Shown here: positions 10,378 through 19,698 of the stretch, piece by piece | Layout: each line of letters starts with the position of its first letter | How positions within the stretch are numbered: position 1 is the first letter of the stretch | Position numbers and translations under genes: made by a program | Source: Phyllobacterium endophyticum | GTDB lineage: Bacteria > Pseudomonadota > Alphaproteobacteria > Rhizobiales > Rhizobiaceae | Direction: 5' to 3' | DNA length: 64,000 nucleotides | NCBI RefSeq assembly: GCF_003010935.1 | Contig: NZ_PGGN01000002.1 | Span: 620,001-684,000, forward strand | Notes under the pieces: generated by a model | Databases searched by the model: none | What the model saw: only the letters and a program-made list of their open reading frames with translations | What the model was told of the DNA's origin: nothing

Positions 10378-11739
10378 ATGGCATCTGATATCCTTGTAGT
10401 CGACGATGAAGTTGATATCCGTGAACTTGTGGCTGGCATCCTCAGCGACGAAGGGTATGAGGCCAGGGTTGCCTCCGATGCGGACAGTGCACTGGCGGCA
10501 ATCGATGACCGTATACCGAGATTGATTTTTCTGGATATCTGGATGCAGGGTAGCCGGCTCGACGGATTGGCATTGCTCGATGAGATCAAGCTGCGGCATC
10601 CCGAAATTCCCGTGGTGATGATTTCGGGCCATGGAAACATCGAAACAGCGGTATCGGCGATCAGGCGCGGCGCCTATGATTTTATCGAGAAGCCGTTCAA
10701 GGCCGACCGCCTGATCCTGATTGCCGAGCGCGCCCTTGAAACCTCGAAGCTACGCCGTGAAGTATCAGACCTGCGCAAACGTTCCAGCGAAAGCTTCGAA
10801 CTTCTCGGCAGTTCGCTTTCGATGAACCACCTTCGCCAGACCATCGAGCGCGTGGCTCCGACGAACAGTCGTATCATGATCACCGGCCCCTCTGGTGCGG
10901 GTAAGGAACTTACGGCGCGCGCCATTCACGCCCTGTCGACCCGTTCCAAGGGTCCATTCGTCAATCTCAATGCCGCGACCATCACTCCGGAACGCATGGA
11001 AGTCGAGTTGTTCGGCACTGAGTCTGATGGTGGTGAGCGCAAGGTGGGGGCGCTGGAAGAAGCGCATGGGGGTATTCTCTATCTCAATGAGATTGCAGAT
11101 ATGCCGCGCGAAACCCAGAACAAGATCCTGCGTGTTCTCGTGGATCAGCAGTTCGAGCGCGTCGGAGGCACCAAGCGCATCAAGGTCGATGTGCGCATCA
11201 TCTCCTCCACGGCGCAGAACCTTGAGGCAATGATAGCCGAGGGGAGGTTCAGAGAGGATCTGTTTCATCGGCTTGCCGTGGTACCCGTTATCGTACCACC
11301 ATTGGCCGACAGGCGTGACGACATTCCCGCACTTGTCGAGTTCTTCATGGGGCAGATTGCCGATCAGGCCGGAATCAAGCCACGCAAGATCGGGCCGGAT
11401 GCAATGGCGGTGCTCCAGTCGCACTCATGGCCAGGGAATATCCGCCAGCTGCGCAACAATATCGAGCGCCTGATCATTCTTGCTCGAGGAGATGATCCCG
11501 AGGCTGTCATCACTGCCGATCTTCTGCCTGCCGAAATTGGCGATACGTTGCCAAAACCACCGACGGACAAGGATCAGCACATAATGGCTCTGCCCTTGCG
11601 CGAGGCGCGTGAACGATTTGAAAAAGATTATCTGATTGCACAGATCAATCGCTTTGGCGGAAACATCTCGCGCACCGCCGAATTCGTTGGTATGGAGCGG
11701 TCGGCCTTGCACCGGAAGCTGAAGTCGCTAGGCGTATGA
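10378..11739 (+). CDS. ntrX: NtrX response regulator with degenerate AAA+ core
   Basis: A 453-residue NtrC-family regulator paired with NtrY. The receiver has phospho-acceptor Asp53, the AAA+ domain has Walker A GPSGAGKE (170-177), and a Fis-type helix-turn-helix ends the protein. The GAFTGA loop that contacts sigma-54 is missing: GTESDGGERKVGALEE stands at that place, as is usual in alphaproteobacterial NtrX, which therefore probably acts on sigma-70 promoters. In addition Walker B reads YLNE, with Asn237 where Asp is expected, so ATP hydrolysis may be lost. The stop overlaps the next gene by four bases. Confidence 0.94.
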   Translation: MASDILVVDDEVDIRELVAGILSDEGYEARVASDADSALAAIDDRIPRLIFLDIWMQGSRLDGLALLDEIKLRHPEIPVVMISGHGNIETAVSAIRRGAYDFIEKPFKADRLILIAERALETSKLRREVSDLRKRSSESFELLGSSLSMNHLRQTIERVAPTNSRIMITGPSGAGKELTARAIHALSTRSKGPFVNLNAATITPERMEVELFGTESDGGERKVGALEEAHGGILYLNEIADMPRETQNKILRVLVDQQFERVGGTKRIKVDVRIISSTAQNLEAMIAEGRFREDLFHRLAVVPVIVPPLADRRDDIPALVEFFMGQIADQAGIKPRKIGPDAMAVLQSHSWPGNIRQLRNNIERLIILARGDDPEAVITADLLPAEIGDTLPKPPTDKDQHIMALPLREARERFEKDYLIAQINRFGGNISRTAEFVGMERSALHRKLKSLGV

Positions 11740-12524
11740 ACAAATTGAAAAGCAGCCACATGAAATTGCAGCTCGTTCGCAACGCAACGCTGAAGCTGGA
11801 TTATGCCGGAGCGACGATCCTCATCGATCCGGATTTTGGTCCCAAACATAGCCGGCCGTCATTCACTGGCCGCTCACCTAACCCGATGGTCGATCTTCCA
11901 GTCCCGACGGAAGAAGTTCTTGCGGGGGTGGACTTCGTTGTGGTTTCCCACCTTCATTCAGATCATTTTGACGAAGTTGCAAAGGATCTGATTCCCAAGG
12001 ACCTGCCGCTTGTTTGCCGTCCGGGTGATGAGGAGAGTATCCGTTCATTCGGCTTTTCCGATGTCAGACCGCTCGACGATGAACTGACGATCGATGGCAT
12101 CCATTTGATCCGCCGCGAGGGCAATCATGGCTCAGGCCCCGTACTTGCAAAAATGGGGGAGGTCATGGGGTTCAGTATCGATGCAGTTGGGGCGCCATCA
12201 ATATACTGGACGGGTGATACGATACTGTATGCGCCCGTGATCTCGACGATCGCGGGCACCGCGCCGGATCTTATCATTACCCATTCTTGCGGAGCCAAAT
12301 GGGACGACATATTCATAGTCATGGATGCGGAGCAGACCGTCGAGGTCTGCCGCGTTGCTCCCGAACATACAAGGATCGTCGCGGTACATATGGAAGCTCT
12401 CGATCATGCCACAGTGTCGCGCAGCGACCTTCAAACATATGCGAAAACCCATGATATTGCCAAACACAGGTTACTTATTCCCGAGGATGGAGAGGTTCTC
12501 CTTCTCACAGTCCCGAACGCATGA
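11736..12524 (+). CDS. MBL-fold metallo-hydrolase (UlaG-like)
   Basis: A 262-residue protein of the metallo-beta-lactamase superfamily. The metal-binding SHLHSDHFD motif (HxHxDH) is near residue 72, preceded by ILIDPDFGP, and further ligands are probably in GNHGSGP and WTGDT. The pattern is like UlaG-type L-ascorbate-6-phosphate lactonases, but the substrate is not predictable. It starts in an ATGA overlap with ntrX and ends in an ATGA overlap with the lactonase gene; an ATG eight codons in is an alternative start. Coupling to ntrX suggests co-expression. Confidence 0.82.
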   Translation: MNKLKSSHMKLQLVRNATLKLDYAGATILIDPDFGPKHSRPSFTGRSPNPMVDLPVPTEEVLAGVDFVVVSHLHSDHFDEVAKDLIPKDLPLVCRPGDEESIRSFGFSDVRPLDDELTIDGIHLIRREGNHGSGPVLAKMGEVMGFSIDAVGAPSIYWTGDTILYAPVISTIAGTAPDLIITHSCGAKWDDIFIVMDAEQTVEVCRVAPEHTRIVAVHMEALDHATVSRSDLQTYAKTHDIAKHRLLIPEDGEVLLLTVPNA

Positions 12525-13636
12525 GATCAACAATGTCAAAAACCTTCGCTTTCGTCGGTAATCTCAACCGCAGCGCGCCCCCAGGCCAAGGCAAGGGCAT
12601 CAGCGTTTTTCAGTTCGACAGTCAGACAGGGGATTTGTCTCTTGCAAGCGAGTTTCTGGCAATCGACAACCCTGGATATCTGGCAATCGACGAAAAGCGC
12701 AAACGGTTATACGCCGCTGTGGAAATACCAGCCTGGAACGAAAACCTGGCGGCAGCCTTCGACATCGATCCGTCGACGGGCGCGTTGTCCTTCATCAACA
12801 TGCAGCCGACACTCGGTAACACCACCTGCCATCTCGGGTTCGACCAAACTGGCGGAGTGATTTTCGCGTCGAACTATACGGTTGCGGAACTCGGCACGCG
12901 GCCGGGCAATGCTGTTGCCGCTTTTGCAATACGTGCCGACGGCGGGCTCGATCCCGCCTTTGCTGCCGCAATCCACGAAGGGCCGGACGCCGTTCTCCCG
13001 ACAACGAAGCGCCAGCACGGCCATTGTGCGGTTCCCAGTCCCGACAACAGGTCCGTTTTCGTGTGCGATCTCGGGCTGGACAGGATCATTGCGTATAATG
13101 TTCCGGGGCAAGGCGACCGGCTGACGCTGGCCGCAACGCCGTATACTCAATTCCCCGATGGAGCCGGACCTCGGCACATGACTTTCCACCCAAACGGGAA
13201 ACAAGCATATGTAATCAACGAGTTAAATTGTACAGTTTCTGTTTTGGATTATAACCCTGAAACCGCACAACTCACAATCGTCCAGACTCTCCCGGCCTTG
13301 CCGGACGGGTTCAGCGAAACCAATACCTGCGCAGAGATTGCAGTTAGCTCCGATGGACGGTTTCTATATGGCTCAAACCGCGGCCATAACAGCATCGTCA
13401 CCTATGCTATTTCTGAAACTGGCCGGATCACGTTGATTGGCTGGACGCCTTCCCAAGGGATCGGGCCGCGGAATTTTGCTATCGATCCATCCGGCAAGTT
13501 CATGCTTGTCGCCAATCAGAAGGGTGGAGGCATTGCAATATTCAAACGCGACATCGACACAGGTGCGCTTGAGGACACCGGTAAGCGCGTCGATCTCGAC
13601 ACGCCCATGCGTATCGTTTTCGGAACATTCAACTGA
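12521..13636 (+). CDS. Beta-propeller lactonase family protein (YbhE/6-phosphogluconolactonase-like)
   Basis: A 371-residue protein with the seven-bladed beta-propeller pattern of the YbhE lactonases: repeated GxLxF/GxLxL strand motifs, HGHCAVPSPDNRSVFVCDLGLDRI in the middle and GPRHMTFHPNGKQAYVINEL later, a typical catalytic-face signature. E. coli YbhE hydrolyses 6-phosphogluconolactone; related proteins act on other lactones. The ATG at 12521 overlaps the previous stop; the ATG at 12533 is the likely alternative. It sits between an MBL hydrolase and the D-amino-acid aminotransferase gene. Confidence 0.85.
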   Translation: MRSTMSKTFAFVGNLNRSAPPGQGKGISVFQFDSQTGDLSLASEFLAIDNPGYLAIDEKRKRLYAAVEIPAWNENLAAAFDIDPSTGALSFINMQPTLGNTTCHLGFDQTGGVIFASNYTVAELGTRPGNAVAAFAIRADGGLDPAFAAAIHEGPDAVLPTTKRQHGHCAVPSPDNRSVFVCDLGLDRIIAYNVPGQGDRLTLAATPYTQFPDGAGPRHMTFHPNGKQAYVINELNCTVSVLDYNPETAQLTIVQTLPALPDGFSETNTCAEIAVSSDGRFLYGSNRGHNSIVTYAISETGRITLIGWTPSQGIGPRNFAIDPSGKFMLVANQKGGGIAIFKRDIDTGALEDTGKRVDLDTPMRIVFGTFN

Positions 13637-13648
13637 CGGGGAGACGCA

Positions 13649-14515
13649 ATGTCGCGCATTGCCTATGTAAACGGCCAATACGTGCAGCATTCCGAGGCTG
13701 CAATTCACATCGAGGATCGCGGTTATCAATTCGCGGATGGCGTTTATGAAGTTTGCGAGATCGCTCGCGGCAATATCATGGACATGACACGTCATCTCGA
13801 CCGCCTTGACCGTTCGCTTGCTGAGTTGAAGATAGCCTGGCCCATGGGGCGCAGCGCGCTTCAGATCGTGATCAAGGAGGTCGTGCGTCTTAACAAGGTG
13901 CACAACGGCCTCGTCTATATGCAAGTCACGCGCGGTGTCGCCAGGCGCGATCATGTTTTCCCCGAGGTAGATACGCCTCCAGCGATCGTCATCACTGCGA
14001 AACGCACGAGCCCCCAGGCATCGGCCGCGCGGGCTGCCAAGGGAATCAAGGTCATTACCGTTCCAGAAAATCGCTGGGACCGTGTCGACATAAAATCGAT
14101 CGGGTTGCTGCCAAATGTTCTGGCGCGCCAGCAGGCGAGGGAGGAGGGCGCGCAAGAGGCCTGGTTCGTTGATCCCGACGGCACCGTCAAGGAAGGTGCC
14201 GCAACCAATGCCTGGATAGTGACCAGGGATGGTGTATTGGTCACGCGACCCGCTGAATCAGGCATCTTGCGCGGTATCACCCGTACGACGATTTTCGACG
14301 TCGCAAAGAAACTCGGACTTAGAATCGAGGAAAGGGGTTTTTCCGTCGATGAAGCGAAGAAATCCAAGGAAGTCTTCATGACAGCAGCATCCACTGTCGT
14401 CATGCCGATTGTTGCGATCGACGGCGAATCGGTGGCAAATGGACATCCTGGAACAACTACACTTTCCTTGCGGGAAGCGTTTTTTGACGTTGCGGAAAAA
14501 ACGCCATCCTGTTAA
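13649..14515 (+). CDS. dat: D-amino-acid (D-alanine) aminotransferase, PLP fold type IV
   Basis: A 288-residue class-IV aminotransferase. The PLP lysine is Lys149 in the VDIKSIGLLPNVL motif; the N-terminal GYQFADGVYEV block and the TRGVARRDHVFP block (Arg and His near 98-102, which bind the alpha-carboxylate in D-amino-acid aminotransferases) favour D-amino-acid over branched-chain specificity. It would interconvert D-alanine and D-glutamate with their keto acids, linked to peptidoglycan precursors. It lies upstream of hfq, as in related Rhizobiales, and GGGGAG precedes the ATG. Confidence 0.88.
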   Translation: MSRIAYVNGQYVQHSEAAIHIEDRGYQFADGVYEVCEIARGNIMDMTRHLDRLDRSLAELKIAWPMGRSALQIVIKEVVRLNKVHNGLVYMQVTRGVARRDHVFPEVDTPPAIVITAKRTSPQASAARAAKGIKVITVPENRWDRVDIKSIGLLPNVLARQQAREEGAQEAWFVDPDGTVKEGAATNAWIVTRDGVLVTRPAESGILRGITRTTIFDVAKKLGLRIEERGFSVDEAKKSKEVFMTAASTVVMPIVAIDGESVANGHPGTTTLSLREAFFDVAEKTPSC

Positions 14516-14637
14516 CCGGAGAGTGAGGGGACTAACAGAAAGCTATTTTTCACCTCCTGGCGAAGCAAAGAAAGTTTGCTTCCGCCGCAGAATTTTGTAT
14601 GAGACACGTTTGCTGATCGCATAAAAGGACAAAAACA

Positions 14638-14877
14638 ATGGCTGAACGATCGCAGAATCTTCAGGACCTTTTTCTGAATTCAGTCAGAAAACAGAAGATT
14701 TCTCTGACAATTTTCCTTATTAACGGCGTAAAATTGACTGGCATTGTCACATCATTTGACAATTTCTGCGTGCTTTTGCGCCGCGATGGCCATTCACAAC
14801 TGGTCTATAAACACGCGATCTCGACCATTATGCCGAGTCAACCTGTGCAGATGTTCGAAGTTGAAGAGAGCGAATAA
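14638..14877 (+). CDS. hfq: RNA chaperone Hfq
   Basis: A 79-residue Sm-like protein that forms a hexameric ring and helps small RNAs pair with mRNAs. It has the Sm1 segment ([15 protein letters not shown] to [12 protein letters not shown]) and the Sm2 signature YKHAISTI. The C-terminal tail is short, ending in an acidic VEESE, as in other alphaproteobacteria. It is followed after six bases by hflX, the usual partner. The 122 bases upstream probably carry its promoter; no element is distinct enough to mark. Confidence 0.97.
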   Translation: MAERSQNLQDLFLNSVRKQKISLTIFLINGVKLTGIVTSFDNFCVLLRRDGHSQLVYKHAISTIMPSQPVQMFEVEESE

Positions 14878-14883
14878 TCACTT

Positions 14884-16296
14884 TTGACAAAAGAATCTAC
14901 GCGTAACGCACAGAACGATGGCGGATCGACCGGAAACGGAGAAACGGCCAGGGAGCCTACGCGCGCAATTGTGGTCGTGCCCGTCCTGCCTCAGCGTTTT
15001 GCCGATGGCGGCCGGTCAGACGGAAGCGGACGTCCGACAATCCAGCGCGAATTTCAGCGCGGCGATGAGGCAAGGCTCGAGGAGGCGGAAGGTCTCGCAC
15101 GGGCTATCGATCTCGACATTGTCCATTCCGATATTGTGCAGGTTTCAGCGCCTCGACCGGCCACATTGCTCGGGACCGGGAAAGTCGACAGCATCGGCGA
15201 GATTATAGAGGCGTCTCACGCGGAGCTGGTGATCGTCGACCACGCATTGACGCCTGTGCAGCAGCGCAATCTCGAAAAGGAGTGGAATGCCAAGGTTCTC
15301 GACAGGACCGGGCTCATTCTTGAGATCTTCGGTCGGCGTGCACAGACGAAAGAGGGCGCCTTGCAGGTTGAATTGGCGCACCTGACCTATCAAAAAGGCC
15401 GGCTGGTTCGTAGCTGGACCCACCTCGAGCGCCAGCGCGGCGGTGGCGGCTTTCTTGGCGGCCCGGGTGAAACCCAGATCGAGGCAGACAGACGCGCCTT
15501 GCAGGAAAAAATCCTGCGCATCAAACGCGAGCTTGAGACAGTGGTGCGCACACGCACGCTGCACCGGGCCAAGCGCAAGAAAGTCCCTCATCCCGTGGTC
15601 GCACTTGTCGGTTATACCAACGCCGGCAAATCCACACTGTTCAACCGCCTGACTGGGGCAGGGGTCGTTGCCGAGGATATGCTCTTCGCCACCCTTGACC
15701 CGACGCTACGGCGTATCCGGCTCGAGCACGGGGAAACTATCATCCTCTCAGATACTGTCGGGTTCATCTCGAACCTTCCGACGCATCTCGTTGCCGCGTT
15801 CCGCGCGACACTGGAAGAAGTTGTCGAAGCCGAACTCATCCTGCATGTTCGCGACATTTCCGATCCGGATACGGCCGCGCAAGCAGAAGACGTGCACGCA
15901 ATCATGGAAAGTCTTGGCATCGAACGGGGTGATTCCAAGCGCGTCATCGAGATCTGGAACAAAATTGATCTCCTCGACGATGCTGGACGCGAAGCCGCGC
16001 AACGCTTGAGCATGGCCGCCTTGGGCGACGAGCATCCCATCCCGGTGTCGGCGATTACGGGCGAGGGCGTCGATGCCTTGCTTAAAGAGATAGAAAACCG
16101 GATCGCCGGCAAGCTCACCAAGGTCAAGGTCACGTTGCAGCACAACCAGATGCGTCTGATGGACTGGATTTATCAACATTCGAGCAATGTGAAACGCAAG
16201 GACCTCGATGACGGCTCGATCACCCTGACGATGGACATGACCGCAGCGTCGAGCAAGATACTCGACGATAAACTGCTGAGCGGAAGCAATCGCTAA
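14884..16296 (+). CDS. hflX: Ribosome-associated GTPase HflX
   Basis: A 470-residue translational GTPase that splits stalled ribosomes. The HflX N-terminal domain (residues ~30-190, with LLGTGKVD and GGGGFLGGPGETQIE) is followed by the G domain: G1 GYTNAGKS, G3 DTVGFI, G4 NKID and a C-terminal region. The start is TTG at 14884, six bases after the hfq stop; no ATG lies nearby in frame and the family core begins about residue 28. The last gene of the dat-hfq-hflX group. Confidence 0.94.
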   Translation: MTKESTRNAQNDGGSTGNGETAREPTRAIVVVPVLPQRFADGGRSDGSGRPTIQREFQRGDEARLEEAEGLARAIDLDIVHSDIVQVSAPRPATLLGTGKVDSIGEIIEASHAELVIVDHALTPVQQRNLEKEWNAKVLDRTGLILEIFGRRAQTKEGALQVELAHLTYQKGRLVRSWTHLERQRGGGGFLGGPGETQIEADRRALQEKILRIKRELETVVRTRTLHRAKRKKVPHPVVALVGYTNAGKSTLFNRLTGAGVVAEDMLFATLDPTLRRIRLEHGETIILSDTVGFISNLPTHLVAAFRATLEEVVEAELILHVRDISDPDTAAQAEDVHAIMESLGIERGDSKRVIEIWNKIDLLDDAGREAAQRLSMAALGDEHPIPVSAITGEGVDALLKEIENRIAGKLTKVKVTLQHNQMRLMDWIYQHSSNVKRKDLDDGSITLTMDMTAASSKILDDKLLSGSNR

Positions 16297-16432
16297 GGCG
16301 CACTCTACTCATCCGTCTTGCCTAGCTGCCGCAGAGCTTGCCTTTCCACAACACGCGCTCACTTCATACCGCGCCGGGCGAGGGCAGCCAATCTGCCCCC
16401 GCATAACTAGCTACTTGCGGCGCGACGCCGGC

Positions 16433-18103
16433 CTATTCTATGAATTGGATGGCCTTATCAGCCACCTTTTTTGTCGGTATGGGGTTGTTCGCAACGACTT
16501 CATCGGCGGGTTGATCCACATCCAATTTCCACACCAGTACGGTACCTGGTTTCATTTTATCGAGGATGTTCGGAATGCCCGTTGTGTCGGCATCCTCCGG
16601 CGTGACGAACGCGTCCGTTTGATCGATTGCGATCTCCCCTTTTTTCGTGTCCTGGGCCGAATCTGCATCCAGTGGGGCAAGATTGTCCCCGCTAATTGTT
16701 CCCGGTCTATTTCCTTGAGCCTTGGTGTAGGTCAGTTTCCACGCCTCCGCCCATCCGCCGATTCCTTCAGTGTGCATCGCATATTGAATGTAGGGCGTGT
16801 CGGCATAATTGCTGGTGCTCAAGCTCATGCCCGCTGAAATAAGGAAATCTAGCTTGAATTCCCTCTCATCGAGCTGAGCAATGCGATACTTGTCCTTCTG
16901 CACGCTGGCTTCGCTGTAGTCCAGGCAAATATCGATACCGAATGGCAGGCCTTCGATAATGTCGTTCTGGAAGATCGTCGAAAGAGGATTGCCCATGCTG
17001 TCGAATGATCGCGCGACTGATGAACTGACGCGTTCGATAAAAACAGTCAGTCCGTTTTTGCTGTTCAGAACACATTTTTTCAGAGTGTTGTTCAGGTCAG
17101 GATTGGTGGGGTTCTTGTTCAGTATGGCCAAATCATCGTCACACCCCTCGGTGTCTTTATAATCGATCCACGAAACAACACGCTTGGGCCAGATCATGTA
17201 GGCCGGGCGGGGAAAGCTTTTGTCGTCCAGCGGCAGATTGTGCGTGCATGTGAGATGATTTGCGGCGTTATAGATAGCTATGGCGCTGCCATCAGGTTTG
17301 GTAGCATCATAGCTGCGCTTCAAGGTTGCAATAGTCCCGGGCAGCAAGACGATGTGTCCATATCTCTTCGCTGGAAACTTCGAAATTAGTGTTCGCGCGT
17401 TGCGCGTCACAGTTTCGAGGTAAAGCTTCGTCGACAATTGCAATTCCGCCTCGGTCAAAAAATCTCCAAAAGGTACGTTCCAATAGAATTCCGGAGCGGT
17501 GAAGAAGCTGACATCGAATTCTTTGGGCGAGTGCTTGGTAAAAGCCGCAAGCATGGCCCGGTGGAGCAAAGCGAACCGGTTATCTAATGCACGCTTCAGA
17601 TAGGTTTCGATCCCCTCATACGTTACAAAAATGAATTTACCCGCGTCTTCCGGATCGGGGCTCATCGTCGTAACGGAACCAGGTGTCCCCGCAGCCACGT
17701 TCCTGCGTGTGGCAACCTGTTTGTACGAATCATACTGCAGGCTGTAGACGCCGACGGTCTTCGGCTTGCTCGGTACCGGCAGTTGTTTTGGTACGTGGGT
17801 GACTTCGACAGATCCCGTTATCTGCTTGTCCAGTTTTGGGGGCAAAGCCTGATTCGTCTCGTTGAATGGCGGCAATTTGAGATCCAGCGGATCGCTTATT
17901 GCGTTTGCGGGAACCTTGACTGGCGGTGGTGTAAACGTTGATGCTTCGCCGGGAAGACCGTCATCGCCATCGCACCCGCCCAGCATCGCCAGCAGCGGTG
18001 CTGCGGGCAAATAGGCGCAGGCCTTCAAAATTCTCCGTCGCAGCGGGGAGGGCTGATCGGTGTCGAGAACCGGCTTGCGGCCCGTTTCAAAAATGTCTTT
18101 CAT
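16433..18103 (-). CDS. Predicted nitrilase-superfamily lipoprotein, exported
   Basis: A 556-residue exported protein of unknown substrate. The N-terminus has an arginine cluster (PLRRRILK) and a hydrophobic stretch ending in the lipobox LGGC, so it is a lipoprotein with a Tat-like signal. Counted from the ATG at 18103, a nitrilase-type triad can be proposed: Glu205 in FFTAPEFYW, Lys307 in IWPKRV and Cys393 in GIDICLDYSE, with an ILLPGT-like block (VLLPGT) between. The start is chosen because GGAG lies seven bases upstream; the frame begins six codons earlier. It is flanked by hflX (convergent) and mazG. The family call rests on my reading of the motifs. Confidence 0.6.
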   Translation of the reverse strand: MKDIFETGRKPVLDTDQPSPLRRRILKACAYLPAAPLLAMLGGCDGDDGLPGEASTFTPPPVKVPANAISDPLDLKLPPFNETNQALPPKLDKQITGSVEVTHVPKQLPVPSKPKTVGVYSLQYDSYKQVATRRNVAAGTPGSVTTMSPDPEDAGKFIFVTYEGIETYLKRALDNRFALLHRAMLAAFTKHSPKEFDVSFFTAPEFYWNVPFGDFLTEAELQLSTKLYLETVTRNARTLISKFPAKRYGHIVLLPGTIATLKRSYDATKPDGSAIAIYNAANHLTCTHNLPLDDKSFPRPAYMIWPKRVVSWIDYKDTEGCDDDLAILNKNPTNPDLNNTLKKCVLNSKNGLTVFIERVSSSVARSFDSMGNPLSTIFQNDIIEGLPFGIDICLDYSEASVQKDKYRIAQLDEREFKLDFLISAGMSLSTSNYADTPYIQYAMHTEGIGGWAEAWKLTYTKAQGNRPGTISGDNLAPLDADSAQDTKKGEIAIDQTDAFVTPEDADTTGIPNILDKMKPGTVLVWKLDVDQPADEVVANNPIPTKKVADKAIQFIE

Positions 18104-18390
18104 CAAAAAACTCCAAAGCAAAAATTGCTGAAATATCGGTCGTAGCGTTTCGTGGTTAATAGAACCACACGCTTTCTCAGCAAGTAACGTGCCAAGTGAC
18201 TATACTGTGCCGGGATTTTGCTTTGCTGGAGCCGATTGACAAATTCAAGCCAAGACGGACCATTTGGTCGCGTTGAATTCGCGCTAACCGGCCACAACCA
18301 TCAAGCAGGAGTTGTAATGAGCTGTAGCGAATGCCCAATATCTATTCGCCATCTGCGAAATGCCTAACAATGATGCATGATAAGTGGGCG

Positions 18391-19212
18391 CTACTTCGCG
18401 GCCTTGGCCTCCTGCCAGAGCGCTTCCATTTCATCGAGTGTTGCATCTTCCAATGATTGTTGCCGTTCGGTCAGCTTGCGCTCGATATAGTGGAACCGCG
18501 TGCAGAATTTTTCATTGGTGCCGCGCAGGGCGCTTTCGGGCTCCAGTTCAAGATGACGGCCCAAATTGACGAAGGCAAAGAGCAGATCGCCATATTCTTC
18601 TCGGGTATCCTGCTGATTCCCGCTCGCGATTGCCTCTTTCAGCTCCGCGATTTCTTCCTCGATCTTGTCAAGGATCGGACCGGCTTCTGACCAGTCAAAA
18701 CCGACTTTGGCAGCTTTCTGCTGCAGTTTCAGAGCTCGCATCAATGCGGGAAATCCATGTGGAATATCGTCTAGAAACCCGCTGGCTTCCGCCGGTCCCG
18801 GACCAAGGGCGGCGCGTCTCTCGCGTCGTTCGGCTTTCTCCTGTGCCTTGATCTTGTCCCACATGCCTTTGGCCATGCCTGCGCCGCGAGCGGCATCTTC
18901 GCCGAACACATGTGGATGTCGGCGTATCATCTTATGAGTGATGGCGTGTACCACGTCGCCAAAGTCGAACGCGTCGAGTTCTTCGGCCATGCGTGCGTGA
19001 AAAACGACCTGGAGGAGCAGGTCGCCTAATTCTTCTCGAAGATCATCTATGTCGTTGCGCTCTATTGCATCCACGACCTCGAAGGCTTCCTCAAGCGTAT
19101 ATGGCGCGATAGATTTGAAATTCTGTTCAAGGTCCCAGGGACAACCGGTTCCTGGCGTACGCAGCGCTGCCATGATTTCGAGAAGACGGGCAATGTCATG
19201 TGATGGTTTCAT
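18391..19212 (-). CDS. mazG: Nucleoside triphosphate pyrophosphohydrolase MazG
   Basis: A 273-residue house-cleaning enzyme that hydrolyses (d)NTPs to monophosphates. Two MazG repeats are visible: the first with CPWDLEQ and the metal-binding EEAFEVVDAI...LREELGDLLLQV helices, the second with GFDWSEAGPI and EEIAELKEAI...EEYGDLLFA. The ATG at 19212 is preferred over an upstream TTG. It is the usual neighbour of hfq-hflX in Rhizobiales, here separated by the nitrilase-like lipoprotein gene. Confidence 0.94.
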   Translation of the reverse strand: MKPSHDIARLLEIMAALRTPGTGCPWDLEQNFKSIAPYTLEEAFEVVDAIERNDIDDLREELGDLLLQVVFHARMAEELDAFDFGDVVHAITHKMIRRHPHVFGEDAARGAGMAKGMWDKIKAQEKAERRERRAALGPGPAEASGFLDDIPHGFPALMRALKLQQKAAKVGFDWSEAGPILDKIEEEIAELKEAIASGNQQDTREEYGDLLFAFVNLGRHLELEPESALRGTNEKFCTRFHYIERKLTERQQSLEDATLDEMEALWQEAKAAK

Positions 19213-19311
19213 TGGCAAACACTAGGCCAGGTTGCATGCAGCGAATATGATGAAGAGGTTTCGCCATAGGCTTGTCCACAACATCCAAGTCACGTGGAAC
19301 CGACGGCGGGC

Positions 19312-19614
19312 CTACAGCGATCGAGGTGGAACATAGAGGCAGATCGACCGCCGCGCCCTGGGAGATGCGGTGGCGGTGCAGCGATGGAAGAATTGGTCCC
19401 TTGACGATTTTACGCGCGTATCGCCATAACCGATCAGTTCTCCGGTCGCGATGACGCGATAGCCCTTCGGCGTCTCCAAAATGGCGCCGTCCTTCTCCTG
19501 CCAGCAATCTATGAAGCTGCAGCACTCAGCACCATAAGCCCAACCCAACGGAGCGTCGTGAGCGAATGCCGGAACTGCGAAGAGCAGGGCAGCCGTTAAG
19601 AGCTCCTGGCGCAT
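19312..19614 (-). CDS. Small conserved periplasmic protein with ECCS/DC cysteine motif
   Basis: A 100-residue protein with a signal peptide (LLTAALLFAVPAFAHD, cleavage probably after AFA) and a mature part that begins with an AHDAPLGW block, followed by ECCSFIDC, a GYRVIATGELIGYGDTRVKSS strand block and a final ICLYVPPRSL. I know this pattern from short hypothetical proteins widespread in rhizobia; their function is not established. The conserved cysteines suggest a disulfide-stabilised periplasmic domain. Confidence 0.7.
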   Translation of the reverse strand: MRQELLTAALLFAVPAFAHDAPLGWAYGAECCSFIDCWQEKDGAILETPKGYRVIATGELIGYGDTRVKSSRDQFFHRCTATASPRARRSICLYVPPRSL

Positions 19615-19698
19615 GGCATATCTCCGCTCTTGTGGCCAGACGGGTTGTCCTGCCTGCCTAAGGAATAACGCGGCACCCGCACTCGAGTATCAAGGCCA

